Below, piece by piece: positions 53,878-64,000 of a stretch of DNA of 64,000 bases. The DNA comes from Rhodocollybia butyracea (Eukaryota > Basidiomycota > Agaricomycetes > Agaricales > Omphalotaceae): contig JADNRY010000235.1 in the NCBI GenBank assembly GCA_015501585.1, positions 1-64,000 of the forward strand, written 5' to 3'. Below the pieces are notes generated by a model that saw only the letters and a program-made list of their open reading frames with translations, ran no database searches and was not told the DNA's origin. The first letter of the stretch is position 1. Every line of letters starts with the position of its first letter. The translations under genes were made by a program, and so were the position numbers.

Positions 53878-55264
53878 CTAGGATAGACCAGCATCTGAGA
53901 GCATCTCATGTGCCAGCCTCAAACGTTTGCCTACCATATTATCTGTGAATTTGAGATGATTTGGCTGACAATCGTCCCCAAGATTGACCTGGCGAAATTC
54001 CAAAATGTGTCGCAGATGCCACAATAAGTGAACCCCACAATCGTACCCGTTAGGCTGGAAATGAACCTGAGAATTGATGAATGCGGGCAGAAATTATGAT
54101 GCAAGTCTAAGACAAACCTCAAAGTGGGGATTGAATATCCACCCACAGTCCACATTATTTTTGAGGTTGATGTCTTGGCCTCGAATACTACCTAAGACTT
54201 CTGTAACCCATAATAAAAGCTAATGGTTCACTTGAACGTTTGAGAGTAGTAGTATGAATGGAATGAAAACGTACCATCATCAACTTAGCGTTCTTCCTAA
54301 GGAGCGGTGGTTTTTTTTGATTGTTAACACATGTAGGCTTCCAACTGTCATAGATATCGATTCTCTGGTCAAGGAAATCGATACGCGCAGAGTACCAATG
54401 GTGCTTATCGTTGATAGGAATGAAGACACTATCCCAGTCCCTGAGCTCCTGCAATAGCTACAGAAAACACTGAGAGTTCATACAAACACCTGGGACAAAA
54501 AGCACTTACTATGGCTTTACAACACCACTTAGAGATCATTTCCTCGTCCGTTTGTGTCAGGATTCCATCCTCCGGGGGAACAAAGTCATTTGACATAAAA
54601 AGGCACTTAGAAGCAAAAAATGAGGAGAGCCCAAGAGTAGTGCCAGATTCAGTGCACCACTTGCCGACAAAATAGTTGACAACTTCGTCATTGATCCAAC
54701 AGTTAACGCCAAGCGTCCAAAAGTCGGAGAGCTGAACGTGGCTAAACTTGGAGGTGATTATTTCAGGGCTGTAGGATGACTAGGACGATTGAGACGAGGG
54801 ATGAGAGAAACAGCATGTCGCATACCGAGACCAGCAAAACTCTTAGCCTGGCCTCTGCCTCCTCCGGATATTCATCGAGGCCTTTCCACAAAGCATTTTC
54901 TATGGCTATCCTTTTCCTACTAATACACCCATGCAGAGTCTTCAAATTACAAAGGGCGCATAGAGCAGTGTTATCAGAAGGGATGGTGTGGTGGTACTTT
55001 AGGCGACGATTAAGGGAGGCCTCAACGCGGGTCGCCGTGGCAAGAATCCTGACGGTTTCGTGTAGTTGGGTCATTTGAAACGTTGAGTCTGGGTAGAATC
55101 GACTATTGGATGCAGACGGTATTGTAAAAGTCGAGTTGACAAGAGCATCGAGTTGGTCAATAGTTGTCAGATTGAAGAGTTGCTGAAGGGAGAGAGATGG
55201 AAAAAAAGCCTTGCAGTCTTTTATGATATTGACTATATCTCGAAGGACTGGTAGTGTACAACTT
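53878..55264 (-). CDS. Ulp1-type cysteine protease (peptidase family C48), transposon-associated type
   Basis: Minus-strand exons: 55264 to about 54820 (LPVLRDIVNIIKDCK, then TRVEASLNRRLKYHHTIPSD and TALCALCNLKTLHGCISRKR), about 54745-54510 (NCWINDEVVNYFVGKWC, GLSSFFASKCLF, EDGILTQTDEEMISKWC), about 54456-54250, and a last exon ending with TAG at 53878. The catalytic His is in KHHWYSARID, Asp in IYDSW, Cys in NGYDCGVH. All three are present. Ulp1 enzymes remove SUMO-like tags; in Agaricomycetes close relatives occur in many copies near transposons, so a role in a mobile element is possible. The 5' end and one or two junctions are uncertain; no transposase lies beside it. Confidence 0.8.
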
Positions 55265-55828
55265 CAACTGGGTCCAAACGGTTCGAAGTTGGCAGGCAGA
55301 CAATTTTTGTGAGATTTCGCGAGTCGGGAAAATGAAGGCAAATTTTGATACATTGTTCTATTTGCTTTCAGGTTTGAGCGCTGAGGAGGAAACTCTGAGA
55401 ACTCACCTTGTGGTAGATACAGACATTGCTTAAAATGACTCATCTAGCGGTGCCGGAATTTTGCCGGAAAATGAATGTGAATTGTAAATTGTAAATTGTA
55501 AATCGTAAATCGAGAGGTCATCTTCCAACACAGATATCTCACAATGGTCTGGATAGTATCATCTAAGTCCTTTGTTTAAGCTGCAGAATATATAGTACTA
55601 GGACACGAATCCAAAATATCAGAGAAAAAGTAGAACTAGATGATATAACTGTTGTCTCTCCGATTTATTGAACAGAAAATGCAAACAATTAAAATGAAGG
55701 AGTTTCAAAAACGAAGGCAAAAGAGAAGCGCAAGTGGTAGGAGATGTAGATAATCTCCAGAATGATAAAGCGGGAGGCTGAAATCACAGTAAGCATCGAC
55801 ACCACTGATCATTCCCCACTATCCTTCT
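55265..55828. other. Intergenic stretch between Ulp1 and FunK1 genes
   Basis: Contains a short run of AAATTGTA repeats near 55485-55505 and no supported gene. Confidence 0.5.
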
Positions 55829-57621
55829 TCATCCACCCAAATCATTATTATCCCCAGGGATCTGGGCTTCACCAAAGGCAGGAGCAAGCATCTGGTACTC
55901 CCCCTTGCGTGCAGCGCAACCACTAGCTTCCTTGGAGTCTTCCTTGGAGTCAATGTCATAGTACTCTGTTCTGGTGGTAACAAACTGCTCATATTCTGCA
56001 CCGATCTTCAACTTCTTGCATATAACCTCGGTACTCTGAAACTGGGTAGCCATCTCCTGCTCAGCCCAGTCAGGAGAAGTCGCCCTCCATGACTCATCCC
56101 TCAAAGCGTTGCTAAAGCAAGTAATCATATATTCATGGCTTTCCAAATTTCGCTCGGCAGTGAGGAGCTTGGGACTGAACATGATGTTTAAGTCTTCCGG
56201 GGGGCAATATAGGACACAAACAGCAATGACTATTTCATTTATGAGTTTCTGGAAATGCAGTGTGTTCCAGCCCCAAAGAATGCGTCCGGGGCCGATGGTG
56301 TCTCTCTTGCCGGTAGCTCCTTCTCTGAAGGCATTGAGAGCCCCAGTCCACGAGAACTTATTGTTTTGGTAGGCCCGCATGTGAATCAAAGTCAAGGGAG
56401 TGGATGCATAGCGGTTGGCCATGAACAACATGACATAAAAGAACGACTCGAGGTCATCACGAACTTGGTGGGGGGAATCTGGGTCCTCTAAAAGTTTAAT
56501 GGACATGAATTGCCATGTGCCCTGACAGGATATTGAGGATCTTCAAACAGAGGGAGAAGAAGGGTAACTCACAGTTCTTTCCGTTGTTCTCGCCGCCGGG
56601 GGTATCCCAGTGACTTTTATCGAACGTTCCCAGTCAATAAGGTACCCGCGACTTTTGAAGAAGATGATGTTCCCGGAGGAAATATCTCTGTGGAGCACAC
56701 CCGCTTTGCGGTATGCTTCATAATGAGCTATAGTCATTATTTAACACATATGTTCTAAGATAGGGGGTGGTTCACTGTACCTTGGAGTGCATCAGAAATA
56801 ATCTGCGCAAACTGATGCGTTGATATACACTTGGTGAGTGGCTCCCCGACAACGTCAAGCACTAGACAGAAGTGGACAAGTTTGATTCCGAGAACTTCGG
56901 TCTGCTGAAAACGGCCAGCTATGTCTTCTCCTGCCAGGGCATGAGGGACATGAGAAACCCCTTTGCACTCCAGAGCCTTGTAGGTTTCGTATTTGGAGTC
57001 ATATTTCCAATTCCTCCAGAAGTCTTTCAGAAGCATGAGGTGCCGGTTCTCATGGTCAAATGCTACAAAGCAGTGTGTGCCTTGTCCTACGGGGTACAAG
57101 TGTGTGGTAGTGTGTTATGACCCGGATCTAAATCCTATACACCCAATCTTTTTTCTTCTGTAACCAACTATGAACACTATCATTAATACTTCTACTTATC
57201 ATTTTACATTCATTAGTTATTCAACACCATTTGGGTTAATGCTGCACACATTCTTCCAGAACACCAGAATGATCTTTAACAGTCACTGCACAGTCTGCAC
57301 AGTCATGACATCATTCTAGCTCCACAACTATGATGTCATCTTGCTACTCCACAATCATGATGTCATTCCATTGCTCCGCAGTTATGATATCACATCACTG
57401 CTCCACAGCTATGACATCATTGCATAGCCTCTTTACATCAATGACTCAATATCAGTCATTGCACAGCCAGATATCTGAGTCAACTACGGTTCCGCATACA
57501 TGACTCAATATTAGTCATTGCACAGCATTACATAGTCAGACTGACTCATCCGCAGTATTTCCGCAGTTATGACTCAAATCTAGTCATTCCGCAGCATTTC
57601 CTAACTAGTACACATTGCACA

Positions 57622-57665
57622 GTATATAAGTAGTCTAGATTTACCAATGTACGTTAGACGTATTA
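57622..57665 (+). promoter_or_regulatory. LTR core promoter, second copy
   Basis: TATATAAG followed 33 bases later by AGACGTATTAT, the same spacing as at 5013-4980. Confidence 0.55.
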
Positions 57666-58299
57666 TTTTTCTTAAATCCAAACCCCCACTTGTTTGCTGT
57701 TATCACTTGTGTGAATCACCAGACCAACTCATTGTATCTTGTTGAGCTATCTCCAAGCTACAATACACATTTATACATCTTGTTGAGCTAACTCCAAGTT
57801 GTATCCACTAATATTCACCTGTTGAGCTATCTCCTAGTGAATACTTCTTTAATTGCCACTTGTTGAGCTATCTCCGAGTTGCAACTTCCTATTACTTGTT
57901 GCATCAGGAAAATACCCCCTTTACTCAAGGAGAGTTGAGCCAACCTGGATGACCCTTCAGCCAGCCTGAGGGCTGTATGGCCCCCAATGGTCATTGGGGG
58001 CCATACAGCACTCAATGCAAGGTTGATCTATTTCAATCCACTGAAGCCAACTTCAAACCAACTTCAAACCAGCTTCAAGCCAACTTCAAGCCAACTTGGG
58101 TAACTTGAGCAACTTCAAGGCAACTCAAGTCAGTCTCAAGTCAGCCTGAACTCAGCTAGAGTAGTCCCAAGTCAATCTCAAGCCACCTGTGAGTAGGCAA
58201 CATATTACTTCAAGAACATTCAAGTCACAACAACTAAGTGTTCAAATGATGTAATTTGTATACAAACAAAGTACAAAATAAATGATAATAACATAAGAT

Positions 58300-59520
58300 A
58301 ATAGCAAAGTTTAGCGTGAGTACAGCAATAGTAAGGGGGTACCTAGGGAATCTAAATGAGCCCTATAACAAAGAAATGGAATGAAAACTGAGGGAATATG
58401 GCAAAAACAGGAAAAACCACCTAAATGAGACTGACCAGGGGAGATGACCAAGATGGAAAGTGACCAAGAAGTGAGTGGAGGAGCATGGAGAGGGTCCTAA
58501 GTGAGCATGGAGAGGGTCCTAAGTGAATGTGAACGGGCCCTACCTCGGAAAAATTGAGTGAAAATTGAAGGAGTTATGGCAAAAACATTGAAAATCACCT
58601 ATATGATGAGAGAGTGATGGAAAAAGTTGGGAATTGCTCTAGCGTGAGTACAGCGACAGTGAGGGGGTACCTAGGGGATCTAAACGAGCCCTGGATGAAA
58701 GAAATTGAATGAGAACTGAGGGAAATATGGCAAAAACAGCGAAAATCACCTAAGTGAGACTGACCAGGGGGAGATGACCAAGATGAAAGGTGATCAAGAA
58801 GTGAGTAGAGGAGCATGGAGAGGGTCCTACGCGAATGTGAACGGGCCCTACCTCGGAAAAATTGAGTGAAAATTGAAGGAGTTATGGCAAAAACATTGAA
58901 AATCACCTATATGACGAGAGAGTGATGGAAAAAGTTGGGAATTGCTCTAGCGTGAGTAAGGCGATAGTGAGGGGGTACCTAGGGGATCTAAACGAGCCCT
59001 GGACGAAAGAAATCGAATGGAAACTGATGGAAATATGGCAAATACAGCGAAAATCACCTAAGTGAGACTGACCAGGGGGAGATGAACAAGATGGAAAGTG
59101 ACCAGAACGTGAGTGAAGGAGCATGGAGAGGGTCCTAAGCGAATGTGAACGGGCCCTACCTCGGAAAAATTGAGTGAAAATTGAAGGAGTTATGGCAAAA
59201 ACATTGAAAATCACCTATATGATGAGAGAGAGATGGAAAAAGTTGGGAATTGCTCTGGCGTGAGTAGGGCGATAGTGAGGGGGTACCTAGGGGATCTAAA
59301 CGAGCCCTGGACAAAAGAAATTGAATAAGAACTGATGGAATTATGGCAAAAACAGCGAAAATCACCTAAGTGAGACTGACCTGAGGACAGTAACCATGAT
59401 GGGGAGCTATTCAAACAATATTGAAGCGGTGGGGAGAGGGTCCCTAGGGGATCTAAACGAGCTCTACATTGAAGAAATTGAGTGAAAACTGAAGGAGATA
59501 TGACAAGAACACCAAAACTC
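58300..59520 (-). repeat. 308-bp tandem repeats, left arm of element 3
   Basis: About four units, period 308 bp (equivalent points at 58595, 58903, 59211). Each is a dimer of two related ~154-bp halves that both begin with AGGTGATTTTC...TTTTTGCCATA on the minus strand. Confidence 0.9.
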
Positions 59521-60029
59521 ACCTAAGTGGGACAGACAGTATGGGGAGTTGCTGAGACAAGATTAAAGAGGCAGAGAGGAACAGTAAGAAGGAGTAAAAA
59601 TGCAACGCTCTATCATGACCAGTTCCAAAGAACCTCGAGAAAGGTGGCAGCTGCCTGTAACTGTGCTATCTTAACCATGTCCAAGCTCGGCCTCTCGAGA
59701 AAGACAGTTACAGTGAGAAAATAAACAAAACAAATGGGTAATAAAGAAAGACTAATGGTGGATAGATTTGTTGGCAACACAGCAGGGAATCCCAGAGACG
59801 ATGGTGAAGGAGCGAGAACATGCGAGCTGAATGATTTGTCATAAGTTAACACATGACCATCAGACGTAGGCATTTTTTTTGTCTTCTTACTATATCTCCT
59901 GCAGTTTTCATGCAATTTCTTCAAAGTAGGGCTCACTCACATTGCCTAAAGACATTCTCTATGCTGCTTTGATCTCATATGATCAGTTCCCCATGTTGTT
60001 CAGCACTCCTCAGTTCATTCTCACTTAAG

Positions 60030-62040
60030 TGATTTTCGCTGTTTTTGCCATATTTCCATCAGTTTCCATTCGATTTCTTTTGTCCAGGGCTCGTTTAGAT
60101 CCCCTAGGTACCCCCTCACTATCGCCTTACTCACGCTAGAGCAATTCCCAACTTTTTCCATCTCTCTCTCATCATATAGGTGATTTTCAATGTTTTTGCC
60201 ATAACTCCTTCAATTTTCACTCAATTTTTCCGAGGTAGGGCCCGTTCACATTCGCGTAGGACCCTCTCCATGCTCCTCTACTCACTTCTTGATCACCTTT
60301 CATCTTGGTCATCTCCCCCTGGTCAGTCTCACTTAGGTGATTTTCGCTGTTTTTGCCATATTTCCATCAGTTTCCATTCGATTTCTTTCGTCCAGGGCTC
60401 GTTTAGATCCCCTAGGTACCCCCTCACTATCGCCTTACTCACGCTAGAGCAATTCCCAACTTTTTCCATCACTCTCTCATCATATAGGTGATTTTCGCCA
60501 TATTTCCATCAGTTTCCATTCGATTTCTTTCGTCCAGGGCTCGTTTAGATCCCCTAGGTACCCCCTCACTATCGCCTTACTCACGCTAGAGCAATTCCCA
60601 ACTTTTTCCATCACTCTCTCATCATATAGGTGATTTTCAATGTTTTTGCCATAACTCCTTCAATTTTCACTCAATTTTTCCGAGGTAGGCCCGTTCACAT
60701 TCGCTTAGGACCCTCTCCATGCTCCTCTACTCACTTCTTGGTCACCTTCCATCTTGGTCATCTCCCCTGGTCAGTCTCACTTAGGTGATTTTCGCTGTTT
60801 TTGCCATAATTCCATCAGTTCTTATTCAATTTCTTTCGTCCAGGGCTCGTTTAGATCCCCTAGGTACCCCCTCACTATCGCCTTACTCACGCTAGAGCAA
60901 TTCCCAACTTTTTCCATCTCTCTCTCGTCATATAGGTGATTTTCAATGTTTTTGCCATAACTCCTTCAATTTTCATTCAATTTTTCCGAGGTAGGGCCCA
61001 TTCACATTCGCTTAGGACCCTCTCCATGCTCCTCTACCCACTTCCTGGTCACTTTCCATCTTGGTCATCTCCCCTGGTCAGTCTCACTTAGGTGATTTTC
61101 GCTGTATTTGCCATATTTCCATCAGTTTCCATTCGATTTCTTTCGTCCAGGGCTCGTTTAGATCCCCTAGGTACCCTCTCACTATCGCCTTACTCACGCT
61201 AGAGCAATTCCCAACTTTTTCCATCACTCTCTCATCATATAGGTGATTTTCAATGTTTTTGCCATAACTCCTTCAATTTTCACTCAATTTTTCCGAGGTA
61301 GGGCCCGTTCACATTCGCTTAGGGCCCGCTCCATGCTCCTCCACTCACTTCCTGGTCACTTTCCATCTTGTTCATCTCCCCCTGGTCAGTCTCACTTAGG
61401 TGACTTTCGCTGTTTTTGCCATATTTCCATCAGTTCTTATTCAATTTCTTTTGTCCAGGGCTCGTTTAGATCCCCTAGGTACCCCCTCACTATCGCCTTA
61501 CTCACGCTAGAGCAATTCCCAACTTTTTCCATCACTCTCTCGTCATATATGTGATTTTCAATGTTTTTGCCATAACTCCTTCAATTTTCACTCAATTTTT
61601 CCGAGGTAGGGCCCGTTCACATTCGCTTAGGACCCTCTCCATGCTCCTCTACTCACTTCTTGATCACCTTTCATCTTGGTCATCTCCCCCTGGTCAGTCT
61701 CACTTAGGTGATTTTCGCTGTCTTTGCCATATTTCCCTCAGTTCTCATTCAATTTCTTTCGTCCAGGGCTCGTTTAGATCCCCTAGGTACCCCCTCACTA
61801 TCGCCTTACTCACGCTAGAGCAATTCCAAACTTTTTCCATCACTCTCTCATCATATAGGTGATTTTCAATGTTTTTGCCATAACTCCTTCAATTTTCATT
61901 CAATTTTTCCGAGGTAGGGCCCATTCACATTCGCTTAGGACCATCTCTATGCTCCTCTACTCACTTCCTGGTCACTTTCCATCTGGGTCATCTCCCCCTG
62001 GTCAGTCTCACTTAGGTGATTTTTGATGTTTTTGCCATCT
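60030..62040 (+). repeat. 308-bp tandem repeats, right arm of element 3
   Basis: About six and a half units in opposite orientation to the left arm. One half-unit near 60488 is fused out of phase (TGATTTTCGCCATA), showing an internal deletion. Equivalent points are at 60180, 61243 and 61551. Confidence 0.9.
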
Positions 62041-64000
62041 CTCCCTTGGTTTTCTCTCATTTTAAATGTAGGGCACATTCACAGTCTCTAGGGAGCCTCT
62101 CTATGTTCCTTTATTCACTTCCTGTCTTTGCACTTTCCTACCCTGGTCCCATCCCACACTACCCCCAGTTGTATAGAATTTGTCTAGATACCTAATGACC
62201 TCTGTCTACACAATTGATCTTTTTTAAACCTAAACCTCATTCAAGTTCAACTTAAATAGCAACTTTGGGCATTACTACTCTACAGTTGAACTCAGTACAT
62301 GCCTTATACCAGGTTAAGCTCAAGTTGACTTCAGTTAATCTCAAGTTAACCTCAAGTTGACAAATCTACTGAGGTTGACCCTGGTTGATCTCAAGCTAAC
62401 AAATCTACTCAAGTTGACCCAGGTTAGCCTCAAGTTGGCAAATCTACTCAAGTTGGCCCAGGTCAACCTCAAGTTGACAAATATACTCAAGTTGGCCCAT
62501 GTCAACCTCAAGTTGACAAATATACTCAGGTTGGCCTCAAGTTGGCAAATATACTGAAGTTGGCCTCAAGTTGGCTCAAGTTGGCTTGAGTCTATTAGCC
62601 TTTTCCTGATGTGAGCTATCTCCGAGTATTAGACATCACACTCACTATTACTTGTTGAGCTATCTCCGAGTATTAGACACCATACTCACTACTACTTGTC
62701 GAGCCATCTCCGAGTATTAGTTCTGATTCATATTACTGCTTGTTGAGCCATCTCCGAGGGTAATCTTATTATTATTTGTCGAGCTATCTCCAAATAATAA
62801 CTTCTGTGAGTTTTGTATTACAAACTAGTTACTAACTTTACTTGAGCCTAGTTGTTTGAGTATATATTTTTTGCCTAGCGGTTTCAACAAACGGAAAGGC
62901 TTGCTCTATAATCTCATTAATTTCTCTTATCATTTTTACTGCCGAGTTACGTACTGTGAAGGTTTGGACGAGACTATTGATCGAGTCATAACATAGTGAA
63001 GGGTTGGTAGACATAGAGGGTACACAGGTTGACAACTACTCTATAAACCACATCCACCTCCCCGTAAAAGTGTTTATGCAAGGCTTTTAAGTTCGGATTC
63101 CCTCGCAAGCCTGCCATCAAGACCTGAGAGACTTCTTCGTAAATTGGATCGCAGGAAGAACAGGTTCCATGGTCACATCATGGCCACAATCAGCGGGGCT
63201 GCTGTGAGTCAGACGCCAAAGGAACTCGTGAAGGTAAGGCATGGTAGTATGATTAAATGGATCTGTGTACTGCGTGCCTGCGCGCGAATGGCAAAAAAGA
63301 CGACACTGGTCTCCGAGTATAAAGAACAGGAATACACGGGTCCTTTGCTGCGCAGCCTGAATAGCATTGAGATAGAGGGTAATTTGGCCACGGGTATCCT
63401 TAGCACTCTCAGGAAGAGTTTTGGCAGGAGGAAAAGGATCGTCGTGCTTTTTGACTTTGAACTCCCCAAAGAGTTCCACAGAGGCAGAGTTAGTCGTGGA
63501 ATCCGGGTTGTATTTCGACGCCTCGTACAAGCCAATATCCGGCTTAATCGCAGACAAAGAAAAGTATTTCGCCGAAAATGAGGAGGCGTCACAGTGATTA
63601 GATGTGTTAATAAGCACCCATTCCGGAGAAAGATAGTCTTTCATAGCTGTTATCTGCATAATATTAGATATCACAACGATTCCACGAAAAACAGTCGACA
63701 TATGAACGGAGCATACTGCTGCATTTCCGCTTTCATCTGGGCAATATTCACCAGAGCGTCGTACTTTACCGCCGGCATACCTTCGGCCTCTGGTAACAAA
63801 TCCAAGAAATTTCTCATATCTATTTTTTCATATTTATCCCTCATCTCCTTTTCTGCGACCCGGTGAGCTTGGTCAAGAACGTAGTGGCTCGACGTGGCGC
63901 ATGCATTGTCGTTGCGCGATTGTGGATTGGAGTAGAAGCAGGCTCTGGCTCTGGCTCATGCAGACGTTTTCTCGGAGTTAGGGGAGGCATAGTGGGCATT

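Larger units (their letters stand above)
57902..62611. mobile_element. CATCAGG foldback element 3 (4710 bp)
   Basis: Ends CATCAGGAAAATACC and GCCTTTTCCTGATG, flanked by TG on both sides. Subterminal zones are rich in CAACTTCAAG (left, 58020-58200) and CTCAAGTTGGC (right, 62290-62600), which are complementary. The body consists of two opposed arrays of a 308-bp unit, at about 58300-59520 and 60030-62040, around a unique centre of about 500 bp. No transposase or other gene is visible. The uninterrupted LTR copy gives the empty site. Confidence 0.93.
57715..62812 (+). repeat. Stem-loop array, second copy, split by CATCAGG element 3
   Basis: Five units (TTGAGCTATCTCC or TTGAGCTAACTCC) lie at about 57733-57900, and the array resumes at 62612 with four more (GAGCTATCTCC or GAGCCATCTCC) to about 62795. 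The foldback element entered a loop, between TTG and AGC. Confidence 0.8.
57113..62993 (+). mobile_element. Solo LTR of the self-priming family, interrupted by CATCAGG element 3
   Basis: Ends TGTTATGACCCGG and GAGTCATAACA, flanked by a perfect TAGTG duplication. Without the 4.71 kb insert it is about 1.17 kb, similar to the 1067-bp LTR at 4357-5423. TATATAAG at about 57622, the start AGACGTATTAT at about 57655, and the stem-loop array all survive. There is no Gag or primer site next to it, so the internal region was lost by LTR-LTR recombination. Confidence 0.92.
55829..63999 (-). pseudogene. FunK1-family protein kinase, split by a nested insertion
   Basis: Minus-strand exons, from the 5' end: 63999 to about 63690 (MPTMPPLTPRKRLHEPEPEP; KEMRDKYEKIDMRNFLDLLP), 63701-63117 (GQITLYLNAIQAAQQRTRVF; FLFFILGDQCRLFCHSRAG; HEFLWRLTHSSPADCGHDV), then after the insertion 57107-56755 (GQGTHCFVAFDHENRHLMLL), 56737-56543 with the catalytic loop GVLHRDISSGNI and GYLIDWE in place of DFG, and 56506-55829 with DDLESFFYVMLFM. 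FunK1 is a fungal-specific eukaryotic-like kinase family expanded in mushrooms; substrates are unknown. A TAGTG duplication (57108-57112 and 62994-62998) marks the LTR insertion. Frame between 63117 and 63000 is not resolved, so earlier damage or an intron is possible. Confidence 0.88.

Noticed and set aside
58595..61862. Repeated 103-codon open frames (about seven) in element 3
   Set aside because: They occur once per 308-bp repeat unit, start at GTG rather than ATG, lie on both strands as mirror images, and have low-complexity composition. They reflect repeat identity, not coding.

Overview
The window is genomic DNA of a filamentous basidiomycete, most likely an Agaricomycete. The evidence is short GT-AG introns of about 50-60 bases, a FunK1-type protein kinase, a NACHT-WD40 NLR-like protein, the fungal seven-TM family with the DAVIAWRASAVW motif, a transposon-associated Ulp1 protease and many LTR retrotransposons. 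I cannot name the species.

Layout. 1-5423: right-hand part of an LTR retrotransposon lying on the minus strand, with a Q/N/S-rich Gag (2078-4327) and a 1.07 kb LTR (4357-5423). It sits in exon 2 of a decayed methyltransferase copy (5424-6099) that also carries a nested palindromic element. 6514-12215: a second methyltransferase gene split by a complete Copia element (7010-11651) with identical 201-bp LTRs. 12440-16023: a duplicated segment and a decayed MFS transporter gene with a MULE-like miniature element. 17537-18481: a four-TM protein. 19175-23549: a NACHT gene with 15 WD40 repeats. 23740-24780: solo and relic LTRs. 24864-30285: two unidentified spliced genes. 33021-34130: a cytochrome b561-like gene. 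34430-35140: a relic of a multi-TM gene whose fuller but broken copy is at 40985-43166. 39343-40726: a seven-TM gene. 44708-46326: a 1.6 kb Gag-only Copia element. 46431-53275: a defective autonomous Copia element. 53878-55264: a Ulp1 protease. 55829-63999: a FunK1 kinase gene split by a solo LTR that is itself split by a 4.7 kb foldback element.

Two things stand out. First, four insertions share the termini CATCAGGAAAA...TTTTCCTGATG and have unrelated insides. Each of the three complete ones is a foldback of 0.24, 0.37 or 4.7 kb, with a 2-bp target duplication that two reconstructable empty sites confirm. Second, the LTR family at 4357-5423 and 57113-62993 has a TATA box, a predicted start 33 bases downstream whose first 11-12 bases are complementary to the primer site next to the LTR (Tf1-like self-priming), and a leader with nine stem-loops that share one 12-base loop while their stems vary and still pair.

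The host genes look like an accessory, decaying neighbourhood. Nearly every one is interrupted, frameshifted or present as a second partial copy. All three Copia families prime from the anticodon arm of initiator tRNA-Met (primer site GGTTATGGGCCC).
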